DNA of 64,000 nucleotides from Multifurca ochricompacta. Taxonomy: Eukaryota > Basidiomycota > Agaricomycetes > Russulales > Russulaceae. The notes beneath the pieces were generated by a model. That model saw only the letters and a program-made list of their open reading frames with translations, had not been told where the DNA came from and searched no databases. The translations under genes were made by a program, and so were the position numbers. The stretch's first letter is position 1. Every line of letters begins with the position of its first letter. Of this stretch, positions 23,588-34,068 are shown one piece after another. The stretch lies in contig WTXG01000057.1 in the NCBI GenBank assembly GCA_022496185.1, positions 124,001 through 188,000 of the forward strand, read 5' to 3'.

Positions 23588-24932
23588 GGTCACAACTAAG
23601 TCCAAGTCATGTGCCTTCAGGTCACATGGTTCAAGGTTGGTACAAGCCAAAGTCATCTAGTCATCCAGATGGTCAGGTTCAGCAGGGACAATGTCAGGGA
23701 TCCTATGGATGTCAGCCACAGGGACAGGGTTCAGGTGCTGGTCTATGCAAAGGCCCAGCATTGGGGTGAAGGTTCTGGTGCAGGTATCAATGAGTAGCAG
23801 AACTACTGGGATGCATCAAGTGCATGACAGGGGCAAGGTCTCACAAGTGTCTGGTCATATGCATCTGGTCAAAGGTCCTATAGTCTGTACTGCAGGCATT
23901 GGGGTGAAGTTCTAGGAGGGTGGAGTCAGAGTTAAGGTCAAAGGTCAGGGTCGCAGTCCCAAAGCCAGAAGCTAAGGGCACCAAAGGTCAGTCCTAGGCA
24001 TGCAGGCTGTAGGCATCAGGTCAGGGTCCTAAGGTGTCCAGCCAAAGGCATCAGTGTCTGGTCCTGGGCACACAGGCCACAGGCATCAGGTTGGGGTCCT
24101 AAGACATACTGTCAAAGGCATCAAGGAGAGTAGAGTCCTGGGTGTGCAGCAAGAGACATTGGAGCATAGTCTGGGGTATGCAGGCTGCAAGTGTCAGGAG
24201 GGATCCCAAGGCAACAAGCCAGGGATGTTGGGTTCACAGTCTGAAGCATAAAGCTGTGGACAAAGGGGGTTCAGGTGCCAAAGTGGTCAAGAGATGGGGG
24301 TTCAAGGGAGTGGACAGTCAAGGGTGGTACAAAGGGAAGGGTGCAGCAGGGAGGTGGAAAAAGAGTAGGGTCATAATAGCAGGGGTAACCCCCAGGTATC
24401 TTCATTGGTACCCATACCCATACCTGTTACGTCTGGTGTGGGACATTCCACATGACTTGTGTGACAGCATGCCATTTGTGATCAGATAAGAAACCAATAA
24501 GGCCTCTTGGAGTTCAATGGGATGAGTCAAAGTCAAAGGGGCTGTTCCCTAAGACAATGTTGAATGGAAGAGTGCTGGAAGCACTGAGACAGATGGGTCA
24601 AGGATTCAAAGGGAGTGTCCAGAAGACAAGCACCAATGTATTCAATAAGTTGAGTCTGAGGTCTACAGTGTAACTACAGCAGACTTATATATGTAATTGA
24701 GTGGGTGTCTACAAGATAAGGATCATGGAGTCAAGTGGGCCCAAATATGCAAAAGTGGAGGGCATAAAGCCTGGCTTCTGATAGGGGATTAAGTAAGTGT
24801 CCAGTCATAGAGATAAGAAGATAAGGAGTCAAGTACATAAACACAAGTAGATATGGTCACAGGGAGGGGAGTAAGGCACGTGAGGGATCCCAGGAAGGAG
24901 ACATAATCAGAAAGTGTAGCACAGGTGGGAGA

Positions 24933-25430
24933 TGTTGAACACAGAAGATGTTCAGTGATGCTTCAGGCATCAGGTGATTAGATTAGCTACTTTGTAGATT
25001 AGATTAGATACCAGAGTTTCGGACTTTTACATTATCATTATTACTTTCTTTCTCACATTCCACAGTAGCTGACTGATACACCATGTAACATGTGATTTCT
25101 GTAGTGGCCAATGGCCTTTCTCCCTCATGTTTGTTGTTTGGACTTTGTCCGGCACTTGTGGACTTATTCCCAGTGCACAGACCATCCCTTGGATTGTATA
25201 TAAGGGTGTCTGTTTCATCTCTTACACTTCAGAGTTTCTTCTACCTCTGAAGTGTAAGTCGTCCTCTCTACTATCTTCACTACCTTAGACTAACTCTGTA
25301 TATAGAACTTGTCTTTCTAGGTGTGTAGTATAGTATAATAGAGTTTCTTCTACCTCTGAAGTAACTTTCTTTGTCTAGCCTAACTGCTAACACTTACAGT
25401 CAGTATGCTGCACCTCATGCCTGTTCGACA
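24933..25430 (+). repeat. 5' LTR of the copia element, 498 bp
   Basis: It runs from TGTTGAACACAG to CTGTTCGACA. TATA box tatataagg lies at about 25197. The sequence ttcttctacctctgaag occurs twice, flanking the part missing from the 3' LTR. Confidence 0.92.
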
Positions 25431-26362
25431 GGTTATGGGCCCTGGGCATGCTTTACTGATCTGTCTTTTCTTTTGATCAGTCCAACAACCTTCTTCAAGC
25501 TCACCAGCTTCAAGACTTTGTCTTCTCCCAATCAGTCTTAACAGTGAGCTTCAATTTCTTTCCTTTGCCCTTAACTGTCCACAAGGTGGTGTGCTTTATG
25601 TGCCCACCTTGATCTGTCTGGCTAGTCCCTCAGGGGATTCTTGCAAGAGGTGATGAGGGACCCTAAGCGGGTGAAACACCTTGAGTTCCTCATGTGCGCT
25701 CTAAGTAAATAGTATTCATAGTTATAGCTGGGTTTTTGTCCCATCCATAGTCTTAGTAGGCCACTTGCCCAGAAGGCTTGGGGCTATAGGTTCAGTCAAT
25801 GCTTGGCTCGATCCGTAAGCCAGGTTTAGCGACCTGCTGGTAGAGTTTAGGGTCTAGAACAAGGCATGGGTAGTCACTCCCATGACATTTGGGCTTGATA
25901 CAAGTAGGCTTGAACTACTATAGTAGATACACAGTAGCTAGAGGGTTTTGTCTCTGGGCAGAAGTACCCGCTGCTTTAATTGGGGGTCTGCCCCAACCAG
26001 AGGAAACCCAATAGTCTACTATAGTCATGGCCCCAATCATCTAGGGCTTAATCATGGACTCCACCACCAGCACTAGAGGAAGGGCTCTATACCCTTTGTC
26101 TCTAGTGGAACTTGCGGTTGGCTCCTCCATGACATGACTCCCCATCTATTTACACAATGTCCCCCTGATGTGGGCTTAGGACTTGTTGTAGATGGCACTA
26201 GATAGCCTACTATACTACTTAGAAGTCGCACATCAGAGGCAGGACTTTTTTAAGTTCTGAAGCATAGCGCCACAGAATGGACGGGCCCTCTTCAATGAGA
26301 CCTGGACAACTGGTTCTAACTGCTCCTTGGAACCAGGATCAAACCTTTTTAAATCATCTCAA
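25431..26362 (+). other. Untranslated leader of the copia element
   Basis: No long ORF was found. It starts ggttatgggccctgggcatg directly after the LTR, where a tRNA primer site is expected, but I could not match it to a tRNA with confidence. The first good gag ATG is at 26363. Confidence 0.6.
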
Positions 26363-29300
26363 ATGTCTTCCATCGTCTTCCCTCCCACTTTCAAGTTCGA
26401 TAAACTTGATGGCTCCAACTGGCAGCAATGGTCTGTGTCTTTCACAGCCTTGCTGAGGATAAATGGGATGAAGAGGCACATCACGCATGATGCCCCTGAA
26501 TTCCTGAATCCTCCCAAGCCAGAGGATGGAGAAAAGGATGACGAGTATGCCAAGCGCTTCGCACTTTGGTCGGAGCCCATGTACCTAGAATGGAACAGGG
26601 TGGAGGAAGTCCTCATGGGAGTTCTGGTGATGGTTACATCACCAGAAACATACTCCCAAATTGCCTCTGACAGAACTTACCCTTCTGTCAATGCCAAGTA
26701 TGAGCATTTGGAATTGCTCTATGGCTCAGTGGTAGCATGGCCACCTACAACTTGTGGTGTTCTGTATCCTCCTTCCGCTTGGAAGAAGGAAAGCAATTCA
26801 GACCCCAGTTGCAGCGTGTGTTGGATGTGAGGAGTACTCTCAAGGAAAATGGGATGGAGATCTCTGATCTCCAGTTGAGCTTTATTTTGCTCCAATCCCT
26901 ACCTCCATCCTACAATGCCATTGCTGGCTCTATCCTGGCATCAGGTCCTCCTGACTGCCTTTCCCCTCAGGACCTTGTACAAAGGTTCCTAAATGAGGAA
27001 AGCCGACTAGCCGGCCCCACAGGAAGTGGTGTTGGGGCTGCCCTTAACAAGGCAGCCCATGTCAACAAAAATAAAATTAAAAAACAAGTATCTTTCACGC
27101 CACAACCTGCAGGTGCATCATCGTCCAATGATGTCACCTGCTTCTATTGCCAGAAGCCAGGCCACAAGGCTAATGAATGTCAGCAAAGGAAACAGGACAG
27201 AGCCAATGCTGATGCAGGCAAAAAGGGCAACAAGAGGAAGGGGCAAGGCCCCAGTGTACATAATAACTCCACACAAGTAGCTACCATAGTTAATGGTAGT
27301 GGCAGAATACAGGAGGTGCATGAGACACCTCATATTTCACTTTATATGATGACTGAGCATCCACAAGAAGTCGATGATGGCAGCAATCCTTGGATGATGG
27401 ACAGTGGAGCCACCACTCATTTTACACCATACTTAGACGATTTCTCTGAGTATTTCCCACACAAGGGACATCAGGTGACAATTGGTGACGGCTCCATAGT
27501 CCAAGTTGAAGGAACAGGCAAAGTCATTCTCAAAACTCATAATAATTATGAGCTAGAGTTAAATAATGTCTTCTATATGCTTGGCAGTGAAAGAATACTG
27601 TCGACAAGCTGCATCACAGACAAAGGCGGCTCAGTGGAATTTTCTCCATCTGAGGTCAAAATAAAGTACAATAATACAATTATAGCGGAAGGTGTCAAGG
27701 CTATGGGACTCTATTGGGTCTTTGGGAAAACTATGCAGAATCTGAATACTGCATCCCACAAATCTGCATCAACTAGCCTTGAAACCTGGCATTTGCACAT
27801 GGGTCATATGTCAAAAGAGGCCCTCAAAAGATATGCTCCTAAGGCTGTAAAAGGCCTTAGCATTGATAATAGCCAAGTGGAAGACAAGCCGTGTTATGGC
27901 TGTGAAATGGGAAAATCACACCATCTTCCATTCCCTCCCTCTCAAAAGAGAGCTTCAGCACCCTTGGAGGTCATTCATAGTGACCTAGTTGGTCCTTTAC
28001 AATGTACCTCAATTCAAGGAAACCTATACTTTGCCACTTTCATAGACAACTTTAGCAGAACAGCTCTAGTTGTTGCTATGAAAGCAAAAGTGATTTACAT
28101 CAGTCTTCTGTAACATTAAGGCATTCTTGGAAAACAAAACAGACAAGAAAATAAAGACCTTACATACAGACTGAGGTGGCGAATTTGTCAATAGGGAGCT
28201 GAAGTCCATACTTGAGAAGGCTGGCATAGAGCATAAATTGACAATGCCATATTCCCCACAACAGAATGGAAGGGCTGAAAGGTTCAACAGAACCATCATG
28301 GAAAAGGCCACCAGTATGCTGCATCATGCTGGTCTTTCCCTTGGTTTCTGGGAATGTGCAGTGCAAACAGCCTGTCACATATATAATAGAACGCCTATCT
28401 GCTCTAATAAGTGGAGGACACTGCTTGAACTTCTGGATGGGGACATTCCAGATGTTTGATACTTTAAAATTTTGGCTGCTTAGCCTATTACACTGTCCCA
28501 GAGGATAAAAGACATAAACTGGATCATAAAGCCAGGGAGACAGTCTTTGTCGGGTATGCACCCCACTCTAAAGGATATCTTCTTTGGGATATGCATACTC
28601 GATCCTTCGTATTGTCAAGAGATGTGACATTTGATGAAGGGTCCTTCCCATCCAACCTTGCCAAGGACAGCAAGGGAAAGCAAAAGGAAAAAGTTACACC
28701 TTTTGTCTTAGAAGCAGAGAGGCCTGTCCAGCCTCAACCAGCAATAGCCACAGTTCCTCAGGCTCCTGAAGACAAGGACGCTGAGGTTGAGGAACAGGAG
28801 GTAGTGGAACCTCCTCAAATAAATCCTGAGCCTACCACACCTGAGAATGAGACACATGACATAACGATCTATCAGACACCACCATCCCAAATCATGGAGC
28901 CATCTGAACTCCCCCAGAGAACCTGTGCCAAAAGACAAACTAAGAAGAATGTCAGCAAGATTTCCCAACCAGTCTTTACTAGGGAAAGTCCATGCTCTCA
29001 GCAACGTGATAGGGCTGTGCAGGAAGATTTAGATCTTGATACTGCCCATCCCAAATGTTCACGTCGCATGAATCCTCGATTTTATAATGAGGATAATGCT
29101 GAGTTTGTGCAAGGTTCCTCCAGATTGGGACATATGGAATTGCTTAATGCCGCAGGAGTCTCCTATAGAGATCCCCTGACTTTTCAGGAGGCAATGCAGT
29201 CTGATAATGCCAATGAATGGCTTGAGGCATGTAAATATGAAATTGATGCCTTAGATAAACTTAATGTGTGGCACCTTGAGGATCTTCCAAAAGGAAGAAA

Positions 29301-30714
29301 GGCGGTAAAATCAAAATGGGTTTTTAAGCTGAAACCAGATGGACGGTTTCGTGCTAGGCTCATGGCAAAAGGATTCACTCAAGTAGAAGGAGTGGACTTC
29401 GATGAAACATTCTCTCCAGTTGCCAGATTCAAGTCACTTAGACTACTACTAGCGCTAGCTACGCTAGAGGATTGGGAAATCCACCAGATGGATGTCAAAT
29501 CGGCATTCCTACATGGCGATCTGGATGAAGAGATATATATGGAGCAACCAGCTGGTTTCATCGTTGCTGGTCAAGAGTCCAAAGTTTGTAGGCTACAAAA
29601 AGCTTTATATGGCCTCAAACAAGCATCCTGAGCATGGAATCTACAATTCCATGCAGTTCTTAATGAACTGGGCTTTACTCGGACGTACTCTGATGCAGGA
29701 GTATACGTGTTTCATCAAAAGGAGGAGGGTGATTCACTTTATGTCATTCTCTATGTAGATGACATTACTATACTTGGGTCTTCCAATGATAAGATAACGT
29801 GGCTGAAGTCAGCTCTATCTAATCGATATGAGATGACTGACTTGGGAGAAATCCAGTCATACCTTGGAGTTAACATCACCAGGGATCATCCTAACAAGAC
29901 ACTGGAGATTGACCAAGCAGCCTACATTTTATCTATTATTGAGAAGTTTGGGATGAGGGATTCCAACCAAGTATATACTCCTCTTCCCTCTGGCGCTGAT
30001 GTACATCTGGTCAAATTTGAAGGCCAGGCATCTACTTCTGAAATAAAGAAGTACCAACAGTTGATGGGGTCTCTGCTATGGGTGCAGATTGGAAGCAGAC
30101 CCGACATCAGTTTTGCTGTGGCACGCCTTAGTCAATACGCTTCCAACCCCTCTCAAGATCACATGCGACTTGCAAAATATGTCTTAAAGTATCTTAATAG
30201 TACAAAAGACTACAAGTTGCAGTATTCTGGAGGGAATGGGGAGAGTGGCCTTCATGGCTTTGCAGATTCCTCATGGGGAGATCAAGAGGACTGCCGCTCT
30301 ACCTCAGGCTACGTGTTTTTCTTAGCAAATGGTGCCATTTCATGGTGTTCCAGAAAACAGAAAACAGTAGCACAGTCCACCACTGAGGCCGAATATATGA
30401 GCCTCTCTGAGGCTGCAAATCAGGCAGTGTGGTATAGGACTTTTATGGAGGAATTAGGGTACGAGGTATCCTCCCCTATACTACTCCATTGTGACAATAA
30501 GGGTGCCATGGATTTGGCATTAAACCCAGTCACAGGAAGGCGGTCAAAGCATATTCCCATCAAGTACCATGCCATTAGGGGGTACATTGAAACGCACATT
30601 ATTGAGTTAGTGCAAACCCCCACAGGTGAGATGCTGGCAGATGGCTTCACTAAGTCTCTACCAAGAGTGTCATTTGAAACCATGGTCAATGGACTTGGAC
30701 TTATGCTGGAATGA
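26363..30714 (+). pseudogene. Copia Gag-Pol polyprotein with two TGA stops and frameshifts
   Basis: Gag begins MSSIVFPPTFKFDKLDGSNW and has zinc knuckle CFYCQKPGHKANEC near 27147. Protease motif WMMDSGATTHF lies near 27394. The integrase HHCC region (HLHMGHM ... CYGCEMGK) is at 27790-27915, and its core has IHSDLVGP near 27975 and SPQQNGRAERFN near 28253. Reverse transcriptase has the copia-type LYVDDITILG near 29750, and RNase H has ADSSWGDQEDCRSTSGY near 30265. Frame changes occur near 26740, near 28090 and between 28460 and 28590. In-frame TGA codons lie at 28172 and 29629. The second falls where related elements have an arginine between KQAS and AW. Confidence 0.92.
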
Positions 30715-30986
30715 GAGAGCTGGAATCTGGAAACTTTGTATACCAGTTTCACTTTCCCACCATGAGCAAAGTTCTCAACTTCGAGAGTGATGCAAGAGGT
30801 GTGTATGGTTTCAGTTTGCATAAGCGAATCACTGCAATATGCCTCTGAACACCATGCTCTTGCCTCTGCACTTGAGAGTTAGAGAAGTTGGATCTCTGGC
30901 TGGTGATATGCTCATTCAATTGTGATGGCAGTGTGCTCATCCAATTCATTTCCCATCCATGACCAGATGCCTTCAGCATGGAGGGA

Positions 30987-31376
30987 TGTTGAACACAGAA
31001 GATGTTCAGTGATGCTTCAGGCATCAGGTGATTAGATTAGCTACTTTGTAGATTAGATTAGATACCAGAGTTTCGGACTTTTACATTATCATTATTACTT
31101 TCTTTCTCACATTCTGCAGTAGCTGACTGATACACCATGTAACATGTGATTTCTGTAGTGGCCAATGGCCTTTCTCCCTCATGTTTGTTGTTTGGACTTT
31201 GTCTGGCACTTGTGGACTTATTCCCAGTGCACAGACCATCCCTTGGAATTGTATATAAGGGTGTCTGTTTCATCTCTTACACTTCAGAGTTTCTTCTACC
31301 TCTGAAGTAACTTGTCTTTCTAGCCTAACCCGCTAACACTTACAGTCAGTATGCTGCACCTCATGCCTGTTCGACA
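30987..31376 (+). repeat. 3' LTR of the copia element, 390 bp
   Basis: It has the same termini as the 5' LTR but lacks 108 bp between two direct copies of ttcttctacctctgaag, retaining one. A purine tract (catggaggga) sits just upstream and fits the polypurine primer. Confidence 0.92.
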
Positions 31377-31439
31377 GGAGAGTGGGGTCCATGTTGGGGA
31401 GGGTAAAGAAAAGAGGGTCACTCAGCAAGGGTCATAACA

Positions 31440-33290
31440 ATACCTGTACCCATACCCATTGCTACAGGTACAGGTAACCTGCAGGTTACCTGTGTAAATG
31501 CATGCAAGTTCTTTGCTTGCATCATGCATTTCAGATAACTGGCCTGGGCCATCCCGGTCAAGGAGATACACAATGTGTTCATTTGTGGCTACTCAGGATC
31601 CTTCAAAGATTCCTGTTTTATATTCATAGGATTAAGATAATTCATTATTCTATTGTTGTTTTATTATTCTGGTTTCAATTTTATACAAGCACAACTAAAA
31701 TCCACCCCAATATACAAAGATGATTAGATAGATGTTATAGAACATTGATGAAAAGCCTGTCAGATAACTGCATAGAATGCAAAAATAATTGACAAATGCA
31801 TAGTGATTGGCAGGGGTAACCCCTGGATATTTGTTTTGATACCCAGGTTACCCATAAAATGAAATGTGTGCAAGTTCTTTACTTGCATCACACATTTCAG
31901 ACACTCAGCCTGGTCCATCCTGGTCAAGGAGATATGCACTTGGATACAATGTGTTCATTTGTGGCTACTCAGGATCCCTCAATAATTGCTGATTAATGTT
32001 CAGAAGATTAAGTTTATTCTTTATTTACATTATTATTTTATTTCATTTTGTGGAACAGGCATGGCGCAGGCTTGTACTTTAGATGTACTATATCAGCTAC
32101 TAGATTAAATGAATGCATTATCTTGTTATCTCATTTAATGATGTAATTTGATCATATGTCAGATCTTAGATGTATATTCTATGTGTCTAATTAATTTGTG
32201 ACTGTGTTTCTGTTGTGTTATCTATGTGTGATCACAATCTTGTCAGACCAATGGAAAATCAAAGCCATGATTGTTAAGTCAACCTTCCTTAATAGGAAGG
32301 AGATCAGACCAATATGCTGGTCCATGCAATGCAATGTAGTCACTGCTCTATGCAGCCTGTAGATACATGTGGGCCTTGTTTCAGTAAACTAATTTGATAA
32401 TTAGATTATAGAATAGTCTAAAGTAGTCTAGAGTGTATTTTAGATAGTGCCAGACCAGCAGAATTGATTGCATGTTAATAAAACAGTTGCATCATGATTT
32501 TCAAGAGAGTGGATCACTGATAACACTTTTATTTTACATTGCACCATTGATCTGCTTTGATATTTCATAGGATAACACTAGAATATATTTACAGAAACCC
32601 TGTAGCATACATCAAATTTAATCTTGTCATTTGTTTGCTACAGATGTATTTTATCATTACATTTCTGCTGATCTTGTCAATGACCAATGACCACTTATAC
32701 CTGCCAAACCTGCTGTGTGGGTATGGGTTTCTGGCAGGTTGGGAGTTGTATACCCATACCCATACCCATCAAAACCCATGGCACTTACCTGCATGGGTAT
32801 GAAAACCCTTGCTGATCCCTAAGTCCAGTTCCAGTCTTTTTTCAGTTAAGTTGTCCAGACCTTCACACCCCAATCTCAGTATCTCTGTACCAGTATTCTG
32901 GTTCAACAAATTCAATGCTGTTATTGATCAAGCTAAACTAAGAGGTTTTTAAGAGGTTTTTATACAATTTATGTTACAGGAGTTAAATAGGAGACATAAT
33001 ATGATGGAGTTGAAGCAGAAGGCCAAAGCAGTGGCCAGAGGTTGATACAATGTAAACTACAGGTCCTTCAGAATGAAGTGTAAGGCATGGAATGCAGAGT
33101 AAAAGCTATCAGAAGATGCAAACTAAACCTTGCTTTGACACTGTAAAGCCGCAGCTTGAGCCTAAGCCGGCCGGAAGCCGTCACTACACCAGGCTTCAGT
33201 TTTGAAAAGCCTGAGCCGCCCAAAGCCGAGCCTAAGCCGCGGCTTTCAGGCCGAGCCGAGCCGTCACATCACTACACCCGATCGTTTACC
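31440..33290. other. Repeat debris between the copia region and the palindrome
   Basis: It contains the right part of the old hAT element (to about 32818), MULE-repeat-like sequence near 32050-32240 and 32880-32925, and a second hAT-like terminus at 33180-33274. That terminus, read on the minus strand, begins TAGTGATGTGACGGCTCGGC. No gene was recognised. Confidence 0.5.
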
Positions 33291-33699
33291 GTAACATAGC
33301 CGGTGCGTGCGACGGTACTGTCAAGCGTGCTTGTGACCTTCGGCCGACCTAGGCATATTCTTACGTACGGTCATGATTTTAGAAGACTACTTCCTCCTGC
33401 TTCTACCGTTAATGGTCGGTGATTTCCGTGGCTTAGAACCCCGCGGGAGGAAAAGAGTGACTTTGTTGGAACAACGATCACACAACCACAGATTTCATTC
33501 CAAGGATAATAGACCTTCATTCACCTGCACTTACGATTTGCGTAAATCAGAATGTTTACAGCATCCCAAAACACACCGTCATAGCCCAGATCAGGCTGAA
33601 CAGTCAATCGCATGAACCACCTCGATTAATGCTTCCCGTACGATCAATGTGCTGGACCCTGGGATTCGAGATGCACAAGTCGAAATTAACACCATAGGA

Positions 33700-34068
33700 C
33701 ATAAACTCGCTTCTCTTCTCTACCATGGCTTCGACAGCACTTGATAGGTACTTACCTACTCCACAGATGCTGAGGCGATGATGACTCATTTATGTCGAGT
33801 GTCGTATAAGTACCAGCCTTCCTGGCCAAATGTTGAATTCACCACCCCCCTGCTCCCACTCTCCCTCAATGGTGCTGTACGAACATATACGATTATATTC
33901 CTTAAGAAAGTGGATAAAGATGAACTGGTTCCCCGACGCTTATAAAACCTCGGGTCATAGTTCTGCCAGCGCACCAAACCCAATCTTTTCAGGTATTAAT
34001 GTGGCCGCACTCCACCCCTCTTCGTCAACTCACCATTCTCCCGTGATCTCCCAGCCATCTCTAGCGTT
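33700..34068 (+). promoter_or_regulatory. Upstream region of P450 copy 2: TATA box and conserved upstream ORF
   Basis: A TATA box, tataaaa, lies at 33941-33947. A short upstream ORF runs from ATG 33999 to TGA 34044-34046 and matches the one in copy 1 almost codon for codon. It ends 22 nt before the P450 frame's TTG start. Confidence 0.5.

Larger units (their letters stand above)
22180..24375 (-). repeat. Long-LTR family F stack (host copy plus nested copy)
   Basis: The region is rich in ggtcacatggtcaagg-type motifs and has no gene. A copy at 22322-23587 is inserted into a related older copy. Sequence on both sides of the insertion (for example ggacagggttcaggtgctgg) matches sequence inside it. 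The host right edge is near gggtcataat at 24374, and its left edge is uncertain. Confidence 0.6.
24933..31376 (+). mobile_element. Complete Ty1/copia retrotransposon, 6.4 kb
   Basis: The LTRs are at 24933-25430 and 30987-31376. The exact 5-bp duplication GGAGA occurs at 24928-24932 and 31377-31381. The coding order is Gag, protease, integrase, reverse transcriptase, RNase H, which defines copia. The LTRs are nearly identical apart from a 108-bp length difference, so the insertion is fairly young. Two TGA stops and about three frameshifts make it non-autonomous. A long leader of about 900 bp lies between the 5' LTR and gag. Confidence 0.95.
24425..31439 (-). repeat. Solo gypsy LTR (family A), interrupted by the copia element
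   Basis: It begins TGTTACGTCTGG and ends GGTCATAACA, with exact flanks ATACC at 24420-24424 and 31440-31444. The two halves, 24425-24932 and 31382-31439, join cleanly when the copia element and one copy of GGAGA are removed. Confidence 0.9.
24376..32818 (+). mobile_element. Old non-autonomous hAT element split by nested insertions
   Basis: The left part, gcaggggtaacccccaggta at 24379, continues after the nested LTR at 31440 with tacctgtacccataccc. It then follows the architecture of the complete copy at 41108-42529 to aaaacccttgctgatccctaa near 32818. An internal tagtgattggcaggggtaac recurs at 31801. A MULE-repeat-like piece occupies about 32050-32240. Most CpG of the younger copy are TG or CA. 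Confidence 0.65.

Noticed and set aside
25250..25380. The 108-bp difference between copia LTRs considered as a spliced intron
   Set aside because: The missing piece is bounded by direct repeats of ttcttctacctctgaag rather than by GT-AG sites matching the short form, so deletion between repeats explains it better.
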